Shown here piece after piece: positions 53,842-62,738 of a DNA stretch of 64,000 nt; position 1 is the stretch's first letter, and every line of letters starts with the position of its first letter. The position numbers and the translations under genes were made by a program. Source of the stretch: Bacillus sp. FJAT-29937 (GTDB lineage Bacteria; Bacillota; Bacilli; Bacillales; Cytobacillaceae). The stretch covers positions 40,570 to 104,569 of the forward strand of contig NZ_LMAS01000010.1 of the NCBI RefSeq assembly GCF_001509555.1, given 5' to 3'. The notes beneath the pieces were generated by a model. The model did no database searches. It saw only the letters and a list, made by a program, of their open reading frames with translations, and was not told where the DNA came from.

Positions 53842-54927
53842 TTACCGGTTTCTAAGCAAAGTAACGAAAACCATCAACAATGGAATGACTACAAAAAGTG
53901 GAATATAAAGGACGTAAGGGATAATGTCTAATCCTTCTTCAATATGTTCCGAGAAATCTGCAGCGATGGTCATTGATAAAAAGACGAGAATAATCGCAAT
54001 AGGCAAGATGATCTGTTGATGACTTTTTAAATGGAACAAATCAACGATTCCAATTAATGCACAATAAAAAAAGATCGATATTTTGAAAAACATTGTAATA
54101 AGAAAAGTAAAGACGACAATCACATCGAGTCTTTGAATAAATTCTAGCAGATTGACTTCTGCAATCGTTGATAATAACGGAAATGTCGATCGCTCTACTT
54201 GTTCAACTCCAAGCACGACAATATTTATACTTAATGTATAGCTTAATAAAAGCCCGCTTGAAATTAATACAGACAGCCATACTCTCTTTACTAATTTTGC
54301 TTGATTTAAATATGGAAGCAGCATCGTAAAAGCGATAATTTCCCCGAAAGGGAAAAAAGTCGTTAGCTTAAATGCTGTCGTTAATACTGGTTTCCAGCCA
54401 TTTTCAAGAAACGGCAGCAAATTTTGCACATTGATATTCCCTGACAGAAAGATGACAATGTTTCCTATTAACCCTAAAGTGATTAAGATCACAATAAATA
54501 CTTCGGATGTCCTAGCTAAAACTTCAATTCCTAGATAAAGGACATAACAAACCGCGAGAACCATTAAAATATTAAGGGCTAATAACGGTGTTTTTGGCAT
54601 CGTTGATGAAAGCAATAACTCGCCGAAATCACGCACATTCCGGGAACCTGCATACAGAAAGAAAACAACGTATAATAAACCAACTACCCACCCAACATAT
54701 TTGCCGAATATTTTTCTCGTAAAGCCAGTTAATGGCAAGGCAGGGTACTGACGAATTAAAAAATAATAAATAAAAAATAAGACAATGCCACCGAGCATTC
54801 CTAGAAGAATAGAAAGCCATGCATCTTTTTTGGCACTAATTCCAAGAGCAACGACAAGCGCACTCCCAAGTTCAAACAAAAACATGAGAGTAAATAGTTG
54901 TATGGCGCTAATTTTCGCTTTCTCCAT
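53842..54927 (-). CDS. Germinant receptor subunit B, first copy
   Basis: 361 residues from ATG 54927 (GAAGGGA nine bases upstream; the ATG at 54945 overlaps that site). Ten membrane helices, same family as the next gene. It follows gerC by 32 bp. The B subunit is the ligand-binding part of the receptor in the inner spore membrane. Divergence between the copies is spread along the protein, including helix 5-6 (FKLTTFFPFGEIIAFTMLLPYLNQ versus the second copy's FPLTTVYPFAELIVFAMIIPSLNR). Confidence 0.9.
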   Translation of the reverse strand: MEKAKISAIQLFTLMFLFELGSALVVALGISAKKDAWLSILLGMLGGIVLFFIYYFLIRQYPALPLTGFTRKIFGKYVGWVVGLLYVVFFLYAGSRNVRDFGELLLSSTMPKTPLLALNILMVLAVCYVLYLGIEVLARTSEVFIVILITLGLIGNIVIFLSGNINVQNLLPFLENGWKPVLTTAFKLTTFFPFGEIIAFTMLLPYLNQAKLVKRVWLSVLISSGLLLSYTLSINIVVLGVEQVERSTFPLLSTIAEVNLLEFIQRLDVIVVFTFLITMFFKISIFFYCALIGIVDLFHLKSHQQIILPIAIILVFLSMTIAADFSEHIEEGLDIIPYVLYIPLFVVIPLLMVFVTLLRNR

Positions 54928-54959
54928 TGTTTTTAGTCCCTTCATCCCAAGTCAGAATT

Positions 54960-56171
54960 TCATTTTATATATGATTTTGTTCGCAAACCAGTACGACGGA
55001 TAAATCCATTTACTTCGAGAATAACTTCTGTCTCGGGGAAAATTTCATCATTCCATTTTCCCTTCAAACTTTTCCATAATTTCGGATCCTTACGATTGAC
55101 GTATTCACCAAAACGAAAAATATCGGTTTTCGCCTCTTTCGCAGCTTCTAATGCCATCTTAACTTCCTCTTTAATTTCCTTTTCCATCTGTTGTTCAAGT
55201 ACTTCGATGGTTTTATAGTTACTAAGATCAATCGGACAATGAACTTCTGAAATGCCTCCCTCTCCTCTTACTGAAAGATGAATAATTGGCTTATTATTAA
55301 TTATTTTTACTTTTATTTTAGATTTGGCGCGAACAAGTTCAACGGCTATCCCCTTTTTTTTCTCTGGACAATTTAAATTAATAATCGTGGATTTCAATTC
55401 ATTATTGATCCATGTAGCGCCGCGAGCAGCATTTCCATCCAACCATTTTTCGAGTTTCCCATCTTTAAAGATCGCAAGTCCACTTATCTCTATATTTGTC
55501 TTTGGGGTTATGAGTTGTACATTCGTTAATTTGTTCCCGGCTTTCGGGTTTCCATTAATTTGAATCCCAGTTAAAATAGCCGCTCCTTCGTTTAATTGTT
55601 TAATGACTTGGTCAGCACGAATAGACGAAAACTCTCCCCAGATTTTTTTTGTCGATTCTAAGCCGCCAACAATTTTGGCGGCGGGAAGAGGTTCGAGCGG
55701 TGTTGATATTTGCAGCAATGTCTTTGCGGAGTAATTTTTGACGATTAATACAGGGAAAAGCTCCCGGAATTGACCATCACGTTCAATTAAATCAAATATA
55801 TCTTGAATGCCAGTTTTTCTTGCCACCCCCTCCCCAATCACCATCAATTGAACATGAGGAAAAAAAAGTTCCTGTGGAGATTGCGGTGAAATTTTTCGTA
55901 GTGCCTCTGCAATTGTGCTGCCTGTAGCTGAAAGGGTCGTCACGGGAGAAGCTGGATTACTCATTCCTTTCCCTTGATTACCAATTTGTCCTTCATTAAT
56001 AATTTGGACCGAAACACGGTACCTGTTCTCAATATCTTCCTCATCATCTCCTTCATCAATGCCAATCATACTTACGATATCCAAGTCCTGTAATTCGGCA
56101 CGATCCCAACAGCCTGATACAAGGACCGAAGATAAAATAAAAAAAAACAGGATGATAGATTTATGTTTCAT
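54960..56171 (-). CDS. Germinant receptor subunit C lipoprotein (Ger(x)C family)
   Basis: 403 residues with a lipobox VLVSGCWDRAELQDLDIVSMIGID, the strongest signature of GerC. After processing, lipidation at Cys21 anchors it on the outer face of the inner spore membrane. The rest is a three-domain soluble protein ending FRRTGLRTKS. It follows gerA by about 20 bp. Confidence 0.92.
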   Translation of the reverse strand: MKHKSIILFFFILSSVLVSGCWDRAELQDLDIVSMIGIDEGDDEEDIENRYRVSVQIINEGQIGNQGKGMSNPASPVTTLSATGSTIAEALRKISPQSPQELFFPHVQLMVIGEGVARKTGIQDIFDLIERDGQFRELFPVLIVKNYSAKTLLQISTPLEPLPAAKIVGGLESTKKIWGEFSSIRADQVIKQLNEGAAILTGIQINGNPKAGNKLTNVQLITPKTNIEISGLAIFKDGKLEKWLDGNAARGATWINNELKSTIINLNCPEKKKGIAVELVRAKSKIKVKIINNKPIIHLSVRGEGGISEVHCPIDLSNYKTIEVLEQQMEKEIKEEVKMALEAAKEAKTDIFRFGEYVNRKDPKLWKSLKGKWNDEIFPETEVILEVNGFIRRTGLRTKSYIK

Positions 56172-56191
56172 TGGCTTCCCTCTCTCACTCG

Positions 56192-57802
56192 TTATCCTTT
56201 ATTTCTCTGTGAAGGGCCTCGATTTTGTGTAGGATCTGTCCTCTTTATTCTTATTTGACTAACTAAACGAGGACGTTTAGACAATAATGGCATCGGTAAA
56301 CGAATAATTGTATCTTTCCAATCTGCGAAAATAAGCGGTGCATAAGGAGCCAAATAAGGAATCCCGAAAGAACGGATACTGCATGTATGAGCGACTAACA
56401 TAATGACCGCAAGACCAAGCCCATAAAGCCCAAATGTAGCGGCAAAAATCATCATGATGAAACGCAATAATCGGGAGGCATTCATCATTTGATTGTGAGG
56501 GATCGTAAAACTTGAGATTGCTGTCCCTGCCACGACAATGACCATCGCACTTGAAACAATTCCCGCTTCAACAGCTGCTTGTCCGACTACGAGTGCGCCA
56601 ACAATCGAAACTGCCTGCCCGACTGGCCGCGGCAGCCGAACACCAGCTTCCCTTAACACTTCAAATGTAAATTCCATCAGAAAAGCCTCAATAAATACAG
56701 GAAACGGAATTCCTTGCCGCTGAGCTGCCAGTTTTACTAATAAAGTGGTTGGAATCAATTCTGGGTGAAACGAAATAAACGCGATAAACAGACTTGGACC
56801 TAAAATAGTGATGATAAATGCAATGGTTCTTAGAAAGCGCCAAAAACTAGCAATAATCCAATGTACGTGATAATCTTCAGCTGCCTGAAAAAATTGTGTC
56901 CACGTAGCTGGTAAAATCATTGGTTCGGGTGTGCCATCCACAAAAATAGCAATTCGGCCTTCCAACAACTCTCCCGCCACAACATCCGGGCGTTCTGTAT
57001 TTAACACAGTAGGCCAAATAGTCCATATATCATCTGAAATCCATTCTTCAAGTGCATTAGAACCATCCAACTCATCTGCTTCGATTTTGCCAATCCGCTC
57101 CTTCACTTCGGTAAGCAGCTTGTCATTGACTAACCCTTTCATGTAGATGATGCCAATATCTGTTTGAGTGATGTTGCCAAGCTTCATCGTTTCCATCCAT
57201 AAATTTGGGCTTTTAATTCTTTGACGAACCATAGCTGTATTCGTGATTAGCGTCTCTGTAAAGCTATTTTTTGGCCCCCGAACAGCAGATTCTGTCATCG
57301 GTTCGGTAATTGCTCTCATCTCTCCGCCTTGTGCAGAGCATCCAATTGCTTGATTCCATCCATCGATCAATAGAATCGTTTGTCCTGATAATAGAGAAAG
57401 GATTAGTTTATTCCAATCCCTTATTTCCGAAATCCCCCCGATTGTTAAAATATTATCTTTGATGTTAGATACTACTTGTTTCAGTGACTCTGGGCCAACG
57501 ATTCCATCATCAAATTTTCTATTTTCCATTAATCGTTCTAAGATTAAACTGCCAATGAGTTCCTTATCTGCTAAGCCATTTATATAAAGCACGGCTACTT
57601 TATGGTGAGAAGGTTTACCCATTTTAAACTCACGAATCGCTAAGTCTCCGCTGTTACCGAGTGCATTTCCGATATTCACTAAATTTTCATCTAATTGATC
57701 ACTAATTTCTTGGTTAGTTGGAGGGAGATTTGTTTCTTCATATTGGCGTACTTGTTTACTTTTTTTGGCATTTTTAAATAATCGATTCAGTGCATTGTTC
57801 AT
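56192..57802 (-). CDS. Germinant receptor subunit A (GerAA/GerKA type)
   Basis: 536 residues from ATG 57802 (GGAG eight bases upstream). The N-terminal soluble domain (to about 280) contains VAVLYINGLADKELI, and LLIDGWNQAIGC, with MTESAVRGPKNSFTETLITNTAMVRQRI as the most conserved block. It is followed by PMILPATWTQFFQAAEDY and five to six membrane helices. It forms the receptor core with B and C in forespore-expressed ger operons. I see no convincing sigma-G promoter. Confidence 0.93.
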   Translation of the reverse strand: MNNALNRLFKNAKKSKQVRQYEETNLPPTNQEISDQLDENLVNIGNALGNSGDLAIREFKMGKPSHHKVAVLYINGLADKELIGSLILERLMENRKFDDGIVGPESLKQVVSNIKDNILTIGGISEIRDWNKLILSLLSGQTILLIDGWNQAIGCSAQGGEMRAITEPMTESAVRGPKNSFTETLITNTAMVRQRIKSPNLWMETMKLGNITQTDIGIIYMKGLVNDKLLTEVKERIGKIEADELDGSNALEEWISDDIWTIWPTVLNTERPDVVAGELLEGRIAIFVDGTPEPMILPATWTQFFQAAEDYHVHWIIASFWRFLRTIAFIITILGPSLFIAFISFHPELIPTTLLVKLAAQRQGIPFPVFIEAFLMEFTFEVLREAGVRLPRPVGQAVSIVGALVVGQAAVEAGIVSSAMVIVVAGTAISSFTIPHNQMMNASRLLRFIMMIFAATFGLYGLGLAVIMLVAHTCSIRSFGIPYLAPYAPLIFADWKDTIIRLPMPLLSKRPRLVSQIRIKRTDPTQNRGPSQRNKG

Positions 57803-57919
57803 CCCCAACACTCCAAGTTCATGATGTTACTTGTTTCACCACTTAGCATGCGTCGATTTCCAGTAATTAATGTATTTGAGATTTATCGCCAAATAAAAAT
57901 TATGAATATAAACTTATTG

Positions 57920-57962
57920 AATAAAAAGAAGCCCTTCACCTAAGGAAGAGCTTCTTTTTATT
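57920..57962. terminator. Terminator after mntD
   Basis: AATAAAAAGAAGC/GCTTCTTTTTATT, a 13-bp stem with T-rich flanks on both sides; the inner arm overlaps the mntD stop codon. Confidence 0.85.
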
Positions 57963-58836
57963 CGGTTTTCAGTTTTTTGTTAGCTAATTTTTTCGTAATG
58001 AATCCTTTCGGAGGTGAAAATAAAAATACGAGTGCAAATAGAATTCCATTCATGGTAGCCATGCTTCCTGAAATGGATACATCTTGCCAGCTGGCTAAAT
58101 AGTACCCAATAATGGCTGCACCTACTCCGAAAATGGCACTTAATAATAGCATCATACTTAATTTATCTGTTAATAAATAGGCAGATGCACCGGGTGCAAT
58201 GAGCATTGCAACAACTAAAATGGCGCCAACACTATCAAATGATGCAACTGTAGTAATCGATACCATCCCCATCAATAAGTAGTGGATCAGCAAAACTGGA
58301 ATGCCAATGGCTGCAGCCATGCTTGGATCAAACGAGGTTATTTTCAATTCTTTGTAGAATAACAGAATAATAATTAAGTCGATGATAAGCACAGCAGAAA
58401 GCATTAAGAACGCTTTTGGCAATTCTGGCAAAGGGCCCCATTGCACAAGATCCCAAGGGACAAATGTGATTTCCCCCATTAAAGCGTGATCAACATCTAA
58501 ATGGACATCTCCGGCATACAAGGTGATAAGGATAACCCCGACTGCAAATAGAAAGGTGAAAACGACGCCAATTGACGCATCCTCTTGAATCCCTGAGCTA
58601 TGAAAAACTTGAACAAGGAAAGCAGTCAATAAGCCTACAACTGTCGCGCCAATTAGCATATACATCCCGTTCATGCTCTGGCTAATAATGAACGCTAGGA
58701 CGATGCCAAGAAGTACAGTATGGCTAATCGCATCTGCAAGCATGGAAAGCTTACGCAAAATGAGAAAGCAGCCAGTAATTCCGCATGCAATGCCGGCTAG
58801 TGAAGCAACAATTAATATCCATCCTTCATAGCTCAT
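57958..58836 (-). CDS. mntD: Manganese ABC transporter permease MntD
   Basis: 292 residues, ABC-3 family with about eight to nine membrane helices: GITGCFLILRKLSMLADAISHTVLLGIVLAF at the N-terminus and FDSVGAILVVAMLIAPGASAYLLTDKL in the middle. Its start overlaps the mntC stop by four bases (ATGA). MntC and MntD form the membrane channel fed by MntA. Confidence 0.9.
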   Translation of the reverse strand: MSYEGWILIVASLAGIACGITGCFLILRKLSMLADAISHTVLLGIVLAFIISQSMNGMYMLIGATVVGLLTAFLVQVFHSSGIQEDASIGVVFTFLFAVGVILITLYAGDVHLDVDHALMGEITFVPWDLVQWGPLPELPKAFLMLSAVLIIDLIIILLFYKELKITSFDPSMAAAIGIPVLLIHYLLMGMVSITTVASFDSVGAILVVAMLIAPGASAYLLTDKLSMMLLLSAIFGVGAAIIGYYLASWQDVSISGSMATMNGILFALVFLFSPPKGFITKKLANKKLKTE

Positions 58837-59768
58837 GATAGGCCACTTCCTTTTTGCCGATGCAACATTTGCTTTTCTCTTATTTGCTTATCACGAAGAA
58901 TTCTTTTTATCCTTTTCGTTACAAAGCCTCTTTGAGGCGCAAAAAGCATAGAAATGAGAAACAATGCTGTAGCAGTAACGACAATAAATGGTCCTGTTGC
59001 TAAGCCCTCTCTAAGTGTACTTATCAAAGTACCAGCCATTCCAGATATAGCCCCGAAAACACCAGAGATGACAACCATTTTCCCAAGCGATTCCGTCCAA
59101 TATCGTGCAGCAATCGCTGGTGTAATTAATAACGCAGCCATTAGTATAACTCCGACAGCCTGTATGCCAATCACGACAGCCGCTACTAATAATGTCAGAA
59201 AAAGAAAATTCAAGAAACGAGATGGAAGCCCCAATCCGATTGCGAATTCTGGATCGAACGTTAATACTTTTAACTCTTTAAAAAGCAAGGCCGTTACTAA
59301 AATTAAAACAGCAGCCGTACTAGCCATAATCTTGACATCATTTCCTACTAGCGAAGCCGCCTGGCCAAAAATAAAATCACTAAGCCCGCTCTTATTTCCG
59401 GACGGAGACTGAGCCACCTTTGTTAATAATACAATCCCAAATCCAAAAAACACCGACAACACTAAACAAATAGCCGCATCCTCTTTCAAAATGGAGGCTG
59501 ATGTAATGAATTGAATACAATAAGCTGCCAGGAGTCCTGTGATCGTTGCCCCAATTAATAATGCTACAAGTGATTTCTCTCCTATAAGCAAAAATGCAAT
59601 GCATATTCCCGGTAAAGCAGCATGTGCGACCGCGTCCCCTATCAAACTTTGTTTTCTTAGGAGTGCTATGCTGCCAAGAACACCACTCGCTATTCCTAGT
59701 AACATCGTACCGAGAAGTACCCACTGTGTATTTGCATCAAGCAGGAGCAGTCTTAACATGTCATTCAT
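58833..59768 (-). CDS. mntC: Manganese ABC transporter permease MntC
   Basis: 311 residues from ATG 59768 (GGGGG eight bases upstream, six bases beyond the mntB stop). ABC-3 family membrane protein: GVLGSIALLRKQSLIGDAVAHAALPGICIAFLL and IGIQAVGVILMAALLITPAIAARYWT. Its tail is basic (KRIKRILRDKQIREKQ). A paralogue of the next gene, as in other Mn/Zn importers with heterodimeric permeases. Confidence 0.9.
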   Translation of the reverse strand: MNDMLRLLLLDANTQWVLLGTMLLGIASGVLGSIALLRKQSLIGDAVAHAALPGICIAFLLIGEKSLVALLIGATITGLLAAYCIQFITSASILKEDAAICLVLSVFFGFGIVLLTKVAQSPSGNKSGLSDFIFGQAASLVGNDVKIMASTAAVLILVTALLFKELKVLTFDPEFAIGLGLPSRFLNFLFLTLLVAAVVIGIQAVGVILMAALLITPAIAARYWTESLGKMVVISGVFGAISGMAGTLISTLREGLATGPFIVVTATALFLISMLFAPQRGFVTKRIKRILRDKQIREKQMLHRQKGSGLS

Positions 59769-59773
59769 TAGAA

Positions 59774-60529
59774 TCACCCCCGATGCGTTTCCGCGACTAT
59801 TTGACCTTTTTCTAAAAACGTCAGCTTTCCGCCATATGTCCGATGAAGATTTTCAATTGTAAATATTTCTTCTGTTGTTCCAGCAGCAATTACTTTTATA
59901 TTCAGTAGAATCACATGGTCAAAATAGTCCTTCACTGTCTGCAAATCATGGTGAACAACAAGAACGGTTTTTCCCTGATTTTTCAATTCATTTAAAAGAT
60001 CAATAATGGCTCTTTCCGTGGCTGCATCCACCCCAACGAATGGTTCATCCATAAAGTATATCTTTGCATCTTGGGCAAGTGCTCTAGCGAGGAAAACCCT
60101 TTGCTGCTGACCACCAGATAACTGACTTATTTGCCTGTCAGCATACTCTTCCATACCGACCTTTCTTAAACATTCTTTTGCATATTCAATATCCTTCTTT
60201 CCCGGCCTTTTAAACCAGCCAATATGTCCATACCGCCCCATTAACACAACGTCAAGTGCATTAGTAGGGAAATCCCAGTCAACAGATCCTCTCTGCGGGA
60301 CATACCCAACAATCTTATCTTTTGGACTATATAATTTTCCGTAAATTTCCACATTTCCCGAGGTTTTTGGTATTAATCCTAACACGGCTTTAATCAATGT
60401 AGATTTCCCTGCCCCATTCGGCCCGATAATGCCAATCAGCTTTCCTTCCGGCACCTCAAATTGAACATCTTCTAATACAGGTTTCTTTTGATAAGCAACG
60501 GTTAAATTCTCCACTTTGACCGGATTCAT
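59774..60529 (-). CDS. mntB: Manganese ABC transporter ATPase MntB
   Basis: 251 residues: Walker A GPNGAGKST, signature LSGGQQQRVFLARAL, Walker B IYFMDEPFVGVD and the H-loop in VVHHDL. The YVPQRGSVDWDFP Q-loop is typical of Mn/Zn importer ATPases. It drives uptake through MntC and MntD. It starts eight bases after the mntA stop. Confidence 0.92.
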   Translation of the reverse strand: MNPVKVENLTVAYQKKPVLEDVQFEVPEGKLIGIIGPNGAGKSTLIKAVLGLIPKTSGNVEIYGKLYSPKDKIVGYVPQRGSVDWDFPTNALDVVLMGRYGHIGWFKRPGKKDIEYAKECLRKVGMEEYADRQISQLSGGQQQRVFLARALAQDAKIYFMDEPFVGVDAATERAIIDLLNELKNQGKTVLVVHHDLQTVKDYFDHVILLNIKVIAAGTTEEIFTIENLHRTYGGKLTFLEKGQIVAETHRG

Positions 60530-60537
60530 ATTCTCAC

Positions 60538-61464
60538 CTACTTCATTGAATTTACAATTGTGTTTACATTATGTTTATACATGCCAATATAAGTACCTTC
60601 TTCGGTTCCCTCTTCACCCATCGCGTCTGAGTAAAGCTCTCCCCCAATTTTCACTTCATGGCCCTTTTTCTTTGCCCCTTCAATGACCGCATTAATGGAA
60701 CGTTCGGAAATACTTGACTCAATAAACACGGCTTTAATATTTCTAGTAACCAATAACTCTACTATTTTTTGAACATCGCCAAGCCCATATTCTGAATCAG
60801 TACTTAAGCCTTGTAAGCCTTCTACTTCCATATTGTATGCCGCACCAAAATATCCAAAGGCATCATGTGCTGTCACTAGGACTCTTTGTTCGGAAGGAAT
60901 TTTCTCCATTTCGGCAACAGCAAATTCTTTTAACTCTTTTAATTTATTAAAATACTCCTGTGCATTTTTTTCATAGTAAGCTTCATTGTCAGGATCCGCT
61001 TTTATGAGGCCATTTTCAACTTCCGTTAATGCCTTCTGCCATAATTCAATATCAAACCAAATATGCGGATCGATGGCACCTTTCCCATCTGCCTTCAATA
61101 ATAGGTCTTCTTCCTTAAGCGAATCACCAATCGCATAAGTTGGTTTATCTTTATTCATTTTCTCGAGGACATCGAGCATTTTCCCTTCTAAGTGAAGCCC
61201 GTTATAAAAGATTACATCTGCTTTTTGCAGCTTCCCAATATCCCCTTGTGTAGCTTTATAAAGGTGAGGATCAGTTCCTGGCCCCATCAGACTTTGTACG
61301 TCCACCTTGTCACCGCCGATGTTTTTTACCGCATCAGCTATTTGGCTAATCGTTGTTGTTACAACGAGCTTGTCACCACGTTGATATCCATTTGAAGAGT
61401 CAGATGAACAAGCGCCAAGAATAATTAATGATAATACAAGCAGCATCCCTAATAATTTTTTCAT
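60538..61464 (-). CDS. mntA: Manganese-binding lipoprotein MntA
   Basis: 308 residues, cluster A-I (ZnuA/PsaA) binding protein. The lipobox is IILGACSS (Cys19). Metal ligands fit the family: H of GTDPHLY (about 67), H of IDPHIWFD (about 132), E of EGLQG/E and the Asp of GGELYSDAMG near the C-terminus. The absence of a His-rich loop favours Mn or Fe over Zn. First gene of mntABCD; AAAAGAGGTG precedes the ATG. Confidence 0.9.
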   Translation of the reverse strand: MKKLLGMLLVLSLIILGACSSDSSNGYQRGDKLVVTTTISQIADAVKNIGGDKVDVQSLMGPGTDPHLYKATQGDIGKLQKADVIFYNGLHLEGKMLDVLEKMNKDKPTYAIGDSLKEEDLLLKADGKGAIDPHIWFDIELWQKALTEVENGLIKADPDNEAYYEKNAQEYFNKLKELKEFAVAEMEKIPSEQRVLVTAHDAFGYFGAAYNMEVEGLQGLSTDSEYGLGDVQKIVELLVTRNIKAVFIESSISERSINAVIEGAKKKGHEVKIGGELYSDAMGEEGTEEGTYIGMYKHNVNTIVNSMK

Positions 61465-61554
61465 TAATCTTCACCTCTTTTATTTGAGTGTATGCACGTT
61501 TATTCAATAAGTGCACATATCTTTGATATATACACCAATTTTTCATCCATATAT

Positions 61555-61578
61555 AAATGTTGCCTTAGTACAACATTT
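61555..61578 (-). promoter_or_regulatory. Candidate MntR operator upstream of mntA
   Basis: AAATGTTG and CAACATTT are perfect inverted arms with an 8-base spacer, about 90 bases before the mntA start. The position and symmetry suit a DtxR-type dimer. The sequence is only loosely like the B. subtilis MntR box. Confidence 0.45.
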
Positions 61579-61610
61579 TAAACCGAATCATAAAATTGTC
61601 AATTATTTTT

Positions 61611-61634
61611 CCAAAAAAAAAACGGCTTTCGCCG
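61611..61634 (-). terminator. Weak terminator after the 94-residue gene
   Basis: CGGC-GAAA-GCCG followed by at least nine T on the minus strand. The stem is only 4 bp, but the GNRA loop and T run are typical. Confidence 0.45.
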
Positions 61635-61643
61635 AATTAATTT

Positions 61644-61928
61644 TTATTTATACGGTTTAATTGTTAAGTTTTCTTGAATATACCATCTATCCTTACTGAC
61701 AATATTGGAGATTGTTAATATAAGGGAAGGGATTTTCTCAACATTAAATACAATTAATCCAATTTGATCATTCATAATGATGAAAGACTCTCCATGTGGA
61801 AAAGATGGGAGCTGCTTGCCCAAGTGAGCAATAGAGCTAACGATAATTTGTTTAATTTCCGGCTCTATTTGGACATGAGGAGAGAATCTTAATATCCAAT
61901 CATCTTTATCAATCGAAAATCGGTACAT
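61644..61928 (-). CDS. Hypothetical protein, 94 residues
   Basis: Soluble, mixed alpha/beta, beginning MYRFSIDKDDWILRF and ending LTIKPYK. It has no recognisable motif. GAGGGTGAG precedes the start and a T-tract hairpin follows the stop, so it appears to be a complete single-gene unit. It lies between mntABCD and the cold-shock gene. I do not recognise the family. Confidence 0.6.
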   Translation of the reverse strand: MYRFSIDKDDWILRFSPHVQIEPEIKQIIVSSIAHLGKQLPSFPHGESFIIMNDQIGLIVFNVEKIPSLILTISNIVSKDRWYIQENLTIKPYK

Positions 61929-62271
61929 GCTCTCACCCTCTTTTGAGTATTGCTTAATTAATAATAGATATGAAAAATGATTAATATTATGAATTAGTGA
62001 AAAGTTTTTTTTCGTGTTGAATGAAAACCTTTTTTCAGAATATCAATATGAATTTTTATTAAATTTCAGAAATATTTCAAATATTTGATAGTTTTTATGA
62101 AATTATCCCCAAATTCCTTGACTGAATCGGTACATTCGTGTATATTAAAATCATCATTTAACAGAATATATTTCCGTTATTTCTAGAAATATCTGCTTTG
62201 TATTTTGTTGGGTGGTAATATTTATCTTGGACACAAAAAGTGTCTTGAAAGGCTTAGGAGGCAAAGTTAAC
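61929..62271. other. 343-bp AT-rich intergenic region with the cold-shock promoter and leader
   Basis: No gene is seen. The left part (61960-62100) is very AT-rich and would hold the promoter of the minus-strand gene. The right part holds the csp promoter (62118-62146) and its long leader. Confidence 0.7.
62118..62146 (+). promoter_or_regulatory. Sigma-A promoter of the cold-shock gene
   Basis: TTGACT, 17 bases, TATATT. Initiation near 62153 gives a leader of about 120 bases, as is usual for temperature-responsive csp mRNAs. Confidence 0.75.
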
Positions 62272-62472
62272 ATGCAAAACGGTAAAGTAAAATGGTTCAA
62301 CAATGAAAAAGGATTCGGTTTTATCGAAGTAGAAGGCGGAGATGATGTATTCGTACACTTCACAGCTATTCAAGGTGACGGATTCAAATCTTTAGAAGAA
62401 GGCCAAGAAGTTTCTTTCGAAATCGTTGAAGGAAACCGCGGACCTCAAGCAGCAAACGTTGTAAAACTATAA
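62272..62472 (+). CDS. cspD: Cold-shock protein (CspB/CspD type)
   Basis: 66 residues from ATG 62272, with TAGGAGG ten bases upstream. RNP1 KGFGFIEV and RNP2 VFVHFT are intact. It is a single-stranded nucleic-acid chaperone. The name cspD is chosen because the neighbours ypeQ-ypeP match B. subtilis; other Csp paralogues would look the same. Its long 5' leader suggests post-transcriptional control by temperature. Confidence 0.93.
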   Translation: MQNGKVKWFNNEKGFGFIEVEGGDDVFVHFTAIQGDGFKSLEEGQEVSFEIVEGNRGPQAANVVKL

Positions 62473-62486
62473 TTTTATAAATAATC

Positions 62487-62517
62487 AGGCTGGCAATCAT
62501 TTTGCCAGCCTTTATTT
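62487..62517 (+). terminator. Terminator after the cold-shock gene
   Basis: AGGCTGGCAA/TTGCCAGCCT with a 5-base loop, followed by TTATTTATG. Confidence 0.88.
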
Positions 62518-62527
62518 ATGTTTAACG

Positions 62528-62710
62528 TTAAGATTTAGAAAGCTTGCTCCCGGTAAGCTTTATTTGTTCCCCTACTGTACATTTTGTAATGCAAAATCTG
62601 TGGGCATATCTTTTACCCTTTTCGTCTTTATGAAGTTTATGCAGCAGACAGCCTTGACAATAGGTGATCATTAAATCCTCTACCTCGTCAAATATTTGCT
62701 TTCTTTTCAA
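62528..62710 (-). CDS. ypeQ: Small zinc-finger-like protein YpeQ
   Basis: 60 residues with CQGC at 18-21 and C...C (FCITKC, about 40-45), a likely zinc knuckle, and a basic middle part. Length, cysteines and location beside ypeP match B. subtilis YpeQ. Function unknown. It begins 29 bases after the ypeP stop, so the two are probably cotranscribed. Confidence 0.82.
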   Translation of the reverse strand: MKRKQIFDEVEDLMITYCQGCLLHKLHKDEKGKRYAHRFCITKCTVGEQIKLTGSKLSKS

Positions 62711-62738
62711 TTCACGCCCACCCCTTTCATCAAGTCAC

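Noticed and set aside
58954..59412. Plus-strand ORF of 152 codons antisense to mntC
   Set aside because: It is the mirror of a strongly conserved membrane protein, with no start signal and composition typical of antisense frames.
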